In this document: positions 57,566 through 64,000 of the stretch, piece by piece
How positions within the stretch are numbered: position 1 is the first letter of the stretch
Layout: each line of letters opens with the position of its first letter
DNA from: Clostridia bacterium
GTDB lineage: Bacteria > Bacillota > Clostridia > Oscillospirales > Acutalibacteraceae
Length of the DNA stretch: 64,000 nt
Assembly: GCA_017621885.1 (NCBI GenBank)
Contig: JAGASD010000063.1
Location: 99,421-163,420 of the forward strand
Direction of reading: 5' to 3'
Translations under genes and position numbers: made by a program
Notes under the pieces: model-generated
Seen by the model: the letters and a program-made list of their open reading frames with translations, nothing else
Database searches by the model: none
Told to the model about the DNA's origin: nothing

Positions 57566-57587
57566 TTTTTTGCTCCTTTAGAAATTT

Positions 57588-58628
57588 TTATTCATTATCA
57601 AGAGTTTCGGTTAAAAGTGAACCGATGACTCCTGCTAAATATCTTATAGTGGGAATAAGGTGCGCGTAATCGAGCCTTGTGGGACCGATTATGCCGATTG
57701 AACCGCTGTCGCGGTCACCAACTGAGTATTTTGAAAATATTGTGGTGCTGTTTTTTAGCTCTCTGTAAGTGTTTTCGGTACCGATTGCAACGTTTAATGG
57801 GTTTTTGTGGGAGGTTAGCATATTTTCTAAGGGGGTACCTCTGTGCAAGAAACCCATAAGACCGAAAGCATCCTCCGAAAGCTCGGGGTGATTTAAAATA
57901 TTGTTTTGCCCTTTAAGATGTACCTCTGTGTTTTTAACTGCTTCGCAAAGGTCTGCAACGGCGCAAAGGAATGGGGACATAATGAAAACCTTGTCGCCTA
58001 AAGATGCTACAAGCGTCTGTATAAAGGGGATGCTTATGTCGGAAACGTTTCTGCCGTTAAAATATGTCTGGCAGATGTTGTAGAAAACCTCTGCAATGTC
58101 AACGTTTATTTCCGTATCGCTTCTGACGACTGCGCTTTTTAAAATACCTGACGTTGCAAGAAGAACAATCATTGCGGTGTTTTTGCTTAACGGAACAAGC
58201 TCGATGCGTTTTATAATTGCTTCGGCATCCGAAGGGGAGGTGGAAACCGCAACGCAGTTTGTGAGTTCTGCTAAAATGCTGCCTGCTTTTTCAAGAAGCT
58301 TATCAGGCTCACCTGAAAAGCTCTGAAGCCAGATTTTAATGCGCGCCTGTTCATCAATTCCTAACTCGTAATTAGTCATAAGGTTATCTACATAATAACG
58401 GTAACCTGCCTGAGAAGGTATTCTTCCGGCTGATGTGTGGGGTTGAGCGAGGTAACCCATTTCAACCAGGTCTGCCATATCGTTGCGGATGGTAGCAGAT
58501 GAAATAGCGTTCCCCATCTGAGCACATATTGCTTTTGAACCAACGGGCTCGCCCGTGGCAATATAACGCTCTGTGATAATAGCTAATATCAGTTGCTTGC
58601 GTTCTGTAAGCTGAGCCACAGGAGTCAC
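57588..58628 (-). CDS. hrcA: Heat-inducible transcription repressor HrcA
   Basis: Represses heat-shock genes by binding CIRCE; GroEL keeps it active. N-terminal winged helix (LTERKQLILAIITERYIATGEPVGSKAI...SSATIRNDMADL, about 8-55), then a GAF-like dimer domain with FNGRNVSDISIPF and SIGIIGPTRLDY. First gene of its own operon, with a perfect CIRCE 33 bases upstream: autoregulation. Confidence 0.97.
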   Translation of the reverse strand: MTPVAQLTERKQLILAIITERYIATGEPVGSKAICAQMGNAISSATIRNDMADLVEMGYLAQPHTSAGRIPSQAGYRYYVDNLMTNYELGIDEQARIKIWLQSFSGEPDKLLEKAGSILAELTNCVAVSTSPSDAEAIIKRIELVPLSKNTAMIVLLATSGILKSAVVRSDTEINVDIAEVFYNICQTYFNGRNVSDISIPFIQTLVASLGDKVFIMSPFLCAVADLCEAVKNTEVHLKGQNNILNHPELSEDAFGLMGFLHRGTPLENMLTSHKNPLNVAIGTENTYRELKNSTTIFSKYSVGDRDSGSIGIIGPTRLDYAHLIPTIRYLAGVIGSLLTETLDNE

Positions 58629-58660
58629 CCCTTTTTAATATTATGTAGCTTTAGCACTTG

Positions 58661-58687
58661 TTAGCACTCTTTGTGTGCGAGTGCTAA
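58661..58687. promoter_or_regulatory. CIRCE operator
   Basis: TTAGCACTC-N9-GAGTGCTAA, an exact match to the consensus HrcA binding site, in the hrcA leader. A third half-like TTAGCACTT lies directly beside it at 58651. Confidence 0.98.
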
Positions 58688-58697
58688 CTCTGTTAAT

Positions 58698-58726
58698 AAT
58701 ATACCCCCAATAGGAGCATTTGTCAA
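58698..58726 (-). promoter_or_regulatory. Promoter of the hrcA operon
   Basis: Reverse strand TTGACA, 17 bases, TATATT, directly upstream of CIRCE. Confidence 0.92.
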
Positions 58727-58877
58727 CCTTTTTAGCATTATTTTTTGTGAATAGTTTGTGAAATTTTGCGCATAACTTGATTTATGCGGTTCGCAATATC
58801 TTTATACAGCTTCACCTTACAAATCGGCGTTCTGCATCAAAGTTTTTACAAATTATAGTTTGTGAAGCGGAAGAGAA

Positions 58878-59020
58878 AAAATGCAAAATTCAAAATACAA
58901 AATTTCGGAACTGCGTTGCGATTTGTGCCTTTGGGGCGCGATATACCTTCGGTGCGATATATCTGACGATACGATATATACTTTCGTATGCGATATGTTT
59001 CGCAAAGCGAAACATTAGTA
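58878..59020. repeat. Repeat B copy 2 with an AT-rich simple repeat
   Basis: 58878-58910 (AATGCAAAATTCAAAATAC) is the inverse of a sequence at 33805-33836. It is followed by iterated GCGATATA units (GATATACCTTCGGTGCGATAT, CGATATATACTTTCGTATG) and GTTTCGCAAAGCGAAAC hairpins. Non-coding. The stretch from 58727 to 58877 shows nothing else. Confidence 0.75.
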
Positions 59021-59024
59021 CCTT

Positions 59025-59092
59025 CCACCACCTGCGGTGGTCCCCCTCCCTCCGAGCAGAGCTCGCAAGGAGGATAGGCTTCGCGTGGTACT
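59025..59092. repeat. Repeat C, single unit
   Basis: CCACCACCTGCGGTGGTCC followed by CCCTCCCTCCGAG and GCAAGGAGGATAGGCTTCGC, nearly identical to the right arm of the repeat at 52.9 kb; flanked by GGTACTAAT/ATTAGTACC. Confidence 0.85.
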
Positions 59093-59100
59093 AATATTAT

Positions 59101-59160
59101 TATAATTCGGAAACGAAGTTTCCCCGACACTCCTAATTCCTAACTCCTAATTCCTCATTA
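59101..59160 (-). repeat. Interspersed repeat A, copy 2
   Basis: Reverse complement of the repeat that begins at the serS stop (21130): TAATGAGGAATTAGGAG, then GGGGAAACTTCGTTTCCGA. It directly adjoins the probable left end of the mobile element. Confidence 0.85.
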
Positions 59161-59216
59161 AATAAATATCCCCGCCCATTAGCCACGGGTGGCTAAGGAC
59201 AGTTTAGGTGAAATAT

Positions 59217-59250
59217 ACGGTGTAGTCAGTTACGGCTACACCGTGTTTTC
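59217..59250 (+). terminator. Hairpin with T-tract at the element's left edge
   Basis: ACGGTGTAG/CTACACCGT stem, followed rightward by TTTTCATTTTT. It lies just past the recombinase stop and may insulate the element from host transcription. Confidence 0.65.
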
Positions 59251-59254
59251 ATTT

Positions 59255-60964
59255 TTACGAAGCCTTTTTGGAATAGGCTTTCATTTCTTCTTTAGCTTTT
59301 TCTATCATTTCAGCATCAGGGAACTGTATTATACCAACACCCACAAAGTGTATTTTTATAGGAACATGTTTCTTTCCGTCTTCTCCTCTTACTCGGTCAA
59401 AGACTTCAATTTTATCAATGAGCTTATTAACAATTGAAGGTGTCAGCTCTTTCAAATCAGTACACCGACGGATGTTAGCAAGAAAGTTTCTGACATCAAT
59501 GTTTTCTTGTTGTGCGGTATTGATAAGCCTTTCAGTATCCTCAACCTTTTGCATTAAATCCTTTTGCTCGTTTTCATAATTGGTAAGCATACGTTTATAA
59601 CGGTCATCAGGTAGTTTACCAAGAACATTTTGTTCAAATACCGCCTCAATGAGTTTATCTAACTCCTGTATACGTTTCTTGTTTTTCTCAAGCTCATACT
59701 TCGCTTCTTTGAGATTGTTTGCGATACTTAATCTGTGTTCCTTAGCAAACAAGTAAAGAAATACAGGCTCATATTCTACAATATACTCTGCTGCTTCTCG
59801 TATGGTTTTAAGCACCATTTTCTCTAACACTACATTTCTGATATAGTGAATGGAGCAACTGCCTCTGTTTTCCTTATAAGCAGAACAACGGAAAAATTCC
59901 TGATTTTCATTTATGCTTTTTGCTGCACAGAAATATAATCTTGAACCACAATCTCCACAGTAAACCAATCCTGAAAATATGCTTTCTCTACCCGTTGCAG
60001 TATTTCTGCGACGGTGCTTTTTTATTTCTTGAACTCGCTCCCAAGTGTCCATATCAATAATCGGTTCTTGAGTATTTGGAATAACAACCCAATCATCTTC
60101 TGAAAAAGACACTCTTTTGTGAACCTTGTAACTGACTGTACTTGATTTGAAATTAACTGTACAGCCGGTATATTGTAAGTTGTTGAGTATTTTTTCAATA
60201 CTGTTTTCTGACCAACGGTATGAAGTGGTAATCGGATTTCTCGTCTTCCTTCCTATTGCACTGTAATATGCAGTTGGGGTTAAGATTTCTTCACGCTCAA
60301 GTCTGCGAGCGATTTTTGTAACGCCTAAACCTTCAAGAGCCAACTTATAAATATATCTGACTACTTCAGCGGCAGGTTCATCAATTACCCACTGTTTAGG
60401 ATTTTCTTTATCCTTTTTATAACCAAAAGCAACCGTAGGAGAAACTCTTTCTCCGTTGTCGGACTTGGATTTCCAAACCTGACGCACTTTCTCACTGGTC
60501 TGTGAAGCATACCACTCATTAAACAAGTTGTGGAAGGGCATCATTTCTGTACCCTTACCGCTTATTGTTTCAACATTCTCCTGAATTGATATAAAGTTTA
60601 CACCTAAAGACGGATAAAGCACCTGAGTATAGTGGTCAAACAATATATGCTCACGACCGAAACGAGATAAATCCTTTACAATAACTGTACCGATTTCACC
60701 TGTTTCTATCATTCGCTCCATACGCTGAAAGTCAGGTCTGTCAAAGGTTGTGCCTGATATACCGTCATCAACAAAGAACATTGTATTCTTGTAACCGTGC
60801 TTTTGGGCATAGTCTGCAAGAATACGCTTCTGATTAGTAATACTGTTGGATTCCGAATCCTTGTTCTCTTTGTCCTTGTCTTTATCCTTTATATCATCAA
60901 CAGACAACCGACAGTATAATGCGGTTATTTTTTCGTTTATATTTTTCTCGGCTTTCTTTGCCAT
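59255..60964 (-). CDS. Large serine recombinase (TndX/TnpX type integrase)
   Basis: 569 residues. Catalytic resolvase domain at the N-terminus (ALYCRLSVDD with S21, VKDLSRFGREH with the conserved Arg pair), a recombinase domain (about 190-300), a zinc beta-ribbon (YCGDCGSRLYFC...RCSAYKENRGSC), a coiled coil (about 410-490) and a short C-terminal domain. Such enzymes excise and integrate elements by strand exchange at a two-base core with no host factors. Its 3' end points at the element's left boundary, as expected for an att-proximal integrase. Confidence 0.94.
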   Translation of the reverse strand: MAKKAEKNINEKITALYCRLSVDDIKDKDKDKENKDSESNSITNQKRILADYAQKHGYKNTMFFVDDGISGTTFDRPDFQRMERMIETGEIGTVIVKDLSRFGREHILFDHYTQVLYPSLGVNFISIQENVETISGKGTEMMPFHNLFNEWYASQTSEKVRQVWKSKSDNGERVSPTVAFGYKKDKENPKQWVIDEPAAEVVRYIYKLALEGLGVTKIARRLEREEILTPTAYYSAIGRKTRNPITTSYRWSENSIEKILNNLQYTGCTVNFKSSTVSYKVHKRVSFSEDDWVVIPNTQEPIIDMDTWERVQEIKKHRRRNTATGRESIFSGLVYCGDCGSRLYFCAAKSINENQEFFRCSAYKENRGSCSIHYIRNVVLEKMVLKTIREAAEYIVEYEPVFLYLFAKEHRLSIANNLKEAKYELEKNKKRIQELDKLIEAVFEQNVLGKLPDDRYKRMLTNYENEQKDLMQKVEDTERLINTAQQENIDVRNFLANIRRCTDLKELTPSIVNKLIDKIEVFDRVRGEDGKKHVPIKIHFVGVGIIQFPDAEMIEKAKEEMKAYSKKAS

Positions 60965-61049
60965 AATTATAACTCCTTTCTAGAAGCCGAGCATTGCATT
61001 AGGTATTTCCATTTTACAATGCCCGACTGCCATTTTTCAAATGTGTGGT

Positions 61050-61331
61050 TTATGACAACTGTTCCGACAGTATAATTTCTTTAAATTGCTGTAACAGCGA
61101 TTTATTTAACTTACCATCAAATACACCCGTCACATCATAAACAATGCCGTGAATCTGTTCAGAAATTTTGATTTCATGTGGAACAGTGTGCATTTCTTCT
61201 GTTCTCTTTATTTCGTCAGGCTTTGGAATTACATACTCCATAAAATCAACCGGGATGTCATTATTTACTCTGCCTGAACCTTTTCTTGAAACAAGCTTAG
61301 GGGCTATTGAGAGTTTCTTCATCCGCATCAC
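61050..61331 (-). CDS. Small element-encoded protein, function unknown
   Basis: 93 residues, no motif recognised beyond a basic start (RMKKLSIAPKLVSRKGSGR) and an acidic middle. It overlaps the ParB-like gene by four bases, so it is part of the same leftward operon; small genes in this spot recur in Clostridia conjugative elements. Confidence 0.65.
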   Translation of the reverse strand: MMRMKKLSIAPKLVSRKGSGRVNNDIPVDFMEYVIPKPDEIKRTEEMHTVPHEIKISEQIHGIVYDVTGVFDGKLNKSLLQQFKEIILSEQLS

Positions 61332-62263
61332 CTCGCATCCCTGTTTCTCTGTCGCTGAAGATATTTGTGATAGTATTCCAAGGCTTTTAAGATATGCTCT
61401 TCTTTCTGCTGCTTAGTGTAATTTTTACCGAAGAACTTATTGATTCGTTCTTCAGGTATTTTTATAGCCTCTGCCTGATTAGGTTTAGGTGCTGTCAAAA
61501 TTGCTAATACCGTATCAGTATTAAGCTGATTCTCTTCGGAGAGCTTACGCATTTTCTGTGCCTGTGCAAGTGAGGGAGTAACCTCATCACTCTCATAGGT
61601 TTCAAAAATCATCATCTGCTCTTCGGGAGTAAGGTATGAAAGTTCAACCGCAGGTCGCATTGCGATTCTGCCTTCATCCACAAGGTTAAGAAGTGATTTT
61701 TCAAGATTGGTCAAGCGGATATACCTTTTGATTTGGGTTGCACTGTCTTCGCTGTCCTGTGAGATTTTTTCTGCAGAGCTCAACTTTGGACCCATTGGGT
61801 CCGAAGTTAAATCTGTACGTTTACCTTGCCTTTTAATGGCATCCATTTTCATCTTGTATGCAAAGGCTTTTTCCGAGGGAAGAATATGCTCACGGTGCAG
61901 ATTACTATCAACAAGGATAATATCTGCTTCTACCTTTGTGATATCTAAAACTACCACCGGCACCTCTGTCAGTTTAAGCCTTGTTGCTACAAGGTATCTT
62001 CTGTGTCCTGAAACGATTTCAAACACATCTGCCTTATCATCCTTACGCACCATAAGTGGTTGGATAATACCGTTTTCACGGATACTGTCTTCCAACGGCT
62101 TCATATCCTCTTCACGGCACTTGTACGGATTCTTAAAATTGGGAACAATATTGCTCATAGGCATCTTTATAATTTCTGTTGTCTGAGACTTTACCGCCTC
62201 TGTTTCTTTGATTTCTTCTGTTTTCTCAAACAGGGTGTTAATAAAATTTTCTTCTTTATTCAT
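61328..62263 (-). CDS. ParB/RepB/Spo0J-family partition protein
   Basis: 311 residues with a ParB N-terminal nuclease-like/CTP fold (NPYKCREEDMKPLEDSIRENG, EIVSGHRRYLVATRL) and a helical DNA-binding middle. GHRRY replaces the GERRWRA of the chromosomal ParB at 19 kb, and the sequence is otherwise unlike it, which marks it as element-borne. It may stabilise the excised circle or control transfer. Four-base overlaps with both neighbours. Confidence 0.88.
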   Translation of the reverse strand: MNKEENFINTLFEKTEEIKETEAVKSQTTEIIKMPMSNIVPNFKNPYKCREEDMKPLEDSIRENGIIQPLMVRKDDKADVFEIVSGHRRYLVATRLKLTEVPVVVLDITKVEADIILVDSNLHREHILPSEKAFAYKMKMDAIKRQGKRTDLTSDPMGPKLSSAEKISQDSEDSATQIKRYIRLTNLEKSLLNLVDEGRIAMRPAVELSYLTPEEQMMIFETYESDEVTPSLAQAQKMRKLSEENQLNTDTVLAILTAPKPNQAEAIKIPEERINKFFGKNYTKQQKEEHILKALEYYHKYLQRQRNRDAR

Positions 62264-62598
62264 TTAATTCTCCTTTTCTTTCTTGTGATAAAAATACAAT
62301 CTTTAATTAAATACTCGGTATCCTCAACCGCGTTGGCGGTCTGTTTCATTTCCTTACCGATGGGTAAATCTGATAAGCCGTAGTTTCTGCAGAGACCACT
62401 TAAATTACCTGCAATTTTTCTCAGTAACATAATAAGCTTCATACATTCAGGCTTCCTGTCTTCCTGAATCGGGTAGCCGAGGACAATATCCCTCAGCACC
62501 TGTTCCTTTGTAAAAAAGCTTCTGTCTGTCAAACGCCATATTTTGTTATACTGCTCTTCACTTACTCTAACTGCGATTCTTCTCGCTCTTGTACGCAC
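62260..62598 (-). CDS. mobC: MobC-like relaxosome protein
   Basis: 112 residues. N-terminal ARRIAVRVSEEQYNKIWRL fits a ribbon-helix-helix start, followed by a helical ILRDIVLGYP-type region and the MobC-like segment LIMLLRKIAGNLSGLCRNYG. Helps the relaxase open oriT DNA. It overlaps the upstream accessory gene by 37 bases, in a different frame. Confidence 0.75.
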   Translation of the reverse strand: MRTRARRIAVRVSEEQYNKIWRLTDRSFFTKEQVLRDIVLGYPIQEDRKPECMKLIMLLRKIAGNLSGLCRNYGLSDLPIGKEMKQTANAVEDTEYLIKDCIFITRKKRRIK

Positions 62599-62912
62599 TG
62601 TGCCACCTCCTTTGCTTTTATGATTTCGGGCATAATTTTATTTGTGCTTTTAAGAACTTCACGAAGCATTACTGTATCAAGCATTTTTGTTTGCCACACT
62701 CTTTTTGAGACAATGCTCAGTTTGTTACATATAGGCTCAAGCAGATTGATATATTTCTCATAGTCCATATCCAATGTGGGCTTCATTTTTGCATTATCAA
62801 TCTGATGCCTGATATACCGTGAAATGCTCATATTTGCTCTTTCGGCATCCTTTGTGAGCGTTGTAAATTCTTTCTCATTCAGATACAAAAATATTGTTTT
62901 TGTCAAGTTCAT
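62562..62912 (-). CDS. Second small mobilization accessory protein (MobC/RHH-like)
   Basis: 116 residues starting MNLTKTIFLYLNEKEF, with LTKDAERANMSISRYIRHQI typical of ribbon-helix-helix relaxosome proteins. ATG 62912 has GAGGTGAG about five bases upstream. The frame stays open further upstream through the structured region, but those codons run through hairpins and lack a ribosome site. First gene of the leftward mobilization operon. Confidence 0.7.
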   Translation of the reverse strand: MNLTKTIFLYLNEKEFTTLTKDAERANMSISRYIRHQIDNAKMKPTLDMDYEKYINLLEPICNKLSIVSKRVWQTKMLDTVMLREVLKSTNKIMPEIIKAKEVAQCVQEREESQLE

Positions 62913-62937
62913 TTTCTCACCTCCTGTCTTTCGGGTT

Positions 62938-63023
62938 TTAGGGGTGCGGGTCTCCGGTGGAGACCTTTGAATGCATTTTGCATTCAAAAGCACCGACCGA
63001 GCCGGCAGGCGAGACACCCCTAA
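62938..63023. other. Candidate origin of transfer (cloverleaf-like inverted repeats)
   Basis: Nested perfect inverted repeats: outer arms TTAGGGGTG (62938) and CACCCCTAA (63015) enclose two adjoining hairpins, GGTCTCC-GGT-GGAGACC (62949-62965) and TTTGAATGC-ATTTT-GCATTCAAA (62966-62988), and a GC-rich arm with CCGAGCCGG. It lies just upstream of two relaxosome genes, the usual place for oriT. The nick site is not identified. Confidence 0.6.
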
Positions 63024-63190
63024 CAAGTGGGATTTGTATGCACAAATTCAATGCTTGCTAAGACTTACGCCACGCTTTTTTACTGTTTTTTCGGTTGGTT
63101 TGCTAAGGCATTTTTTCACTTCCTTTGGTTAAAATTTTTGCATAAAAAATCCCCGTACAGAAACTTAAAGTACAAGGATATGTATTTAGG

Positions 63191-63220
63191 TTGATTTGTT
63201 TGGTAGGGGTGTGGTATAAT
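63191..63220 (+). promoter_or_regulatory. Promoter of the GNAT gene
   Basis: TTGATT, 18 bases, TATAAT; TTCGACAAA follows four bases after the -10. Confidence 0.65.
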
Positions 63221-63257
63221 TATTTCGACAAACAAGAATTTGATGGAGTATGAATAG

Positions 63258-63728
63258 ATGGATATAAAAGAGAAACAATCATTGGTGATTCAAAAAGTTA
63301 ATAGAGATACTGAACTTGCAAAACGCTTGTTGGACTTCATTAAAAATTTCTCATGGTTAGAAGTTAAAGAACATACTATGCGTACAATTGAAAATTGGGA
63401 ATTTGAGGCGTGGGAAACTCCTTTTGTCGCAATGGTTGACGACTGTATTGTTGGAATGGTAACTATCATGAAATCTGACTATTATCCGTTACCGGAAATA
63501 TTTCCGTGGATATCAACTTTGTTCGTAAGCGAAGAATATCGTGGTAATAGAATCAGCGAAAAACTTATTAATTTCGCAAATCAGTATGCAAAAGAGATTG
63601 GTTTTGACAAAACATATATTCCAACAGAATATATCGGCTTATATGAAAAATTCGGATATTCTTATGTTAGGGATATCGTTAATTACGGAAACGGTATAGA
63701 CCGCCTGTATGCTAAAGAATTAAACTGA
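63258..63728 (+). CDS. GNAT-family N-acetyltransferase
   Basis: 156 residues of the GCN5-related fold: ISTLFVSEEYRGNRISEKLINFA carries motif A (RGxxIxxxL variant RGNRIS) for acetyl-CoA, and YEKFGYSYVRDI is motif B. Rightward, against the mobilization operon, with its own promoter, so it is probably element cargo. Substrate unknown (small molecule, peptide or drug). Its codons are AT-richer than the flanking mobilization genes. Confidence 0.88.
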   Translation: MDIKEKQSLVIQKVNRDTELAKRLLDFIKNFSWLEVKEHTMRTIENWEFEAWETPFVAMVDDCIVGMVTIMKSDYYPLPEIFPWISTLFVSEEYRGNRISEKLINFANQYAKEIGFDKTYIPTEYIGLYEKFGYSYVRDIVNYGNGIDRLYAKELN

Positions 63729-63733
63729 TTTTA

Positions 63734-63757
63734 TTCGACAAATGCCAATTTGTCGAA
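63734..63757. repeat. Inverted pair of TTTGTCGAA boxes
   Basis: TTCGACAAAT-GCCA-ATTTGTCGAA, a perfect 10-bp inverted repeat. The left half with AATTTG recurs as TTCGACAAA-N4-AATTTG at 63224-63242, in the GNAT leader. Each half equals the Spo0A-box consensus TTTGTCGAA. Confidence 0.7.
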
Positions 63758-63768
63758 ACGCATTTTAG

Positions 63769-63797
63769 ACTGCTCTCATTTTTTGAGGGCAGTTTTC
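63769..63797 (+). terminator. Terminator after the GNAT gene
   Basis: CTGCTCTCA/TGAGGGCAG stem (one G-T pair) with TTTT behind it. The remaining 200 bases to the window edge carry no gene I can support; CACGCTCGCTCATACGAGG-type short palindromes and GTTGTCAAGGTGCACG are seen. Confidence 0.75.
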
Positions 63798-64000
63798 ATA
63801 TATCAAAACTGCCCCTAAAAGTAATGAGAATAAGCACTATAAAAATGTTCCACGGAAGTCTCTTTTTTGCCGTTTCACCCGAAATAGTTCCTGCCCCGGA
63901 ATCTCACCGCAACGTCTTCACGCTCGCTCATACGAGGTCTTGGCGTAGTATCACTTTCGGACGGTCATTCAGTTGTCAAGGTGCACGAGAGAAAAACATC

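Larger units (their letters stand above)
59165..64000. mobile_element. Integrative mobilizable/conjugative element, left end (extends beyond window)
   Basis: A serine recombinase, a ParB-like protein, MobC-type relaxosome genes, a structured candidate oriT and an accessory gene lie together and replace host genes from here on. The order resembles Tn1549/CTn-type elements of Clostridia whose large serine recombinase sits at one terminus. The exact left end is not fixed; it should lie between repeat A (59160) and the recombinase stop. Relaxase and transfer genes would be to the right. Confidence 0.75.

Noticed and set aside
58777-59094. Open frame encoding a peptide with SPSLRAELARRIGF
   Set aside because: It is a translation of repeats B and C; a near-copy (NLRLARRIGFATAT) is read from the other repeat C unit at 52.9 kb. 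No ribosome site and no independent conservation.
62913-63026. N-terminal extension of the small mobilization protein (LGVSRLPARSVLLNAK)
   Set aside because: The open frame crosses the structured candidate oriT; the ribosome site at 62917 selects ATG 62912.

Overview
The window looks like a chromosomal segment of an uncultured, low-GC, Gram-positive gut anaerobe of the class Clostridia (Ruminococcaceae/Oscillospirales type). This is inferred from consensus sigma-A promoters with strong AGGAGG ribosome sites, an HrcA/CIRCE-controlled dnaK operon, a TPP riboswitch in front of an ECF-type thiamine transporter, a dockerin-bearing secreted enzyme, a circularly permuted family-3 glycosidase, and altronate/tagaturonate genes for plant-pectin sugars. 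No genome comparison could be made here, so the taxon is a guess from gene content.

Layout. 1-5.3 kb: the 3' part of a PBP2-type transpeptidase, a minD-like ATPase without minC or minE beside it, riboswitch-controlled thiT, and two membrane proteins. 5.3-15.6 kb: a leftward pair (metallo-beta-lactamase-fold protein and polytopic membrane protein), two secreted proteins that share a C-terminal domain, a biotin ligase, a dockerin-tagged alpha/beta hydrolase and a GH3 beta-glucosidase. 15.7-24.8 kb: tRNA-Thr, two rRNA methyltransferases (rsmE, rsmF), parA-parB-serS, rlmB, and an 833-residue protein that looks like a catalytically dead P1B ATPase, with a previously hidden 48-codon gene overlapping its 3' end. 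24.9-31.8 kb: a Gfo/Idh/MocA oxidoreductase, an InlB-repeat surface protein, and a leftward transporter-uxaB-uxaA operon with a 44-bp tandem duplication at the uxaB start. 31.9-38.6 kb: PP2C phosphatase, trmB, a solitary 5S rRNA gene, an FGGY kinase, an MgsA homologue lacking its catalytic Asp, hisS, a cyclase-family protein and a probable structured RNA.

38.6-45.4 kb is a complete F1Fo ATP synthase operon led by rqcP (rqcP-atpI-B-E-F-[b'/delta/alpha fusion]-G-D-C). It has no separate atpH: one 743-codon gene encodes a membrane-anchored b-like stalk, the delta C-terminal domain and a full alpha subunit in one frame, and epsilon lacks its C-terminal hairpin. This is the most unusual item in the window. 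45.5-53.8 kb: hpf, a zinc-ribbon/SH3 surface protein, serC-serA, a small membrane protein, an aldo/keto reductase and ylmH. 53.8-58.7 kb: the hrcA-grpE-dnaK-dnaJ operon, leftward.

From about 59.2 kb to the right edge lies the left end of an integrative mobilizable/conjugative element: a large serine recombinase, a ParB-like protein, MobC-type relaxosome proteins, a highly structured candidate oriT and a GNAT acetyltransferase. Several families of interspersed palindromic repeats occupy the intergenic gaps (21.1, 33.3, 51.6, 52.7 and 58.9-59.2 kb).
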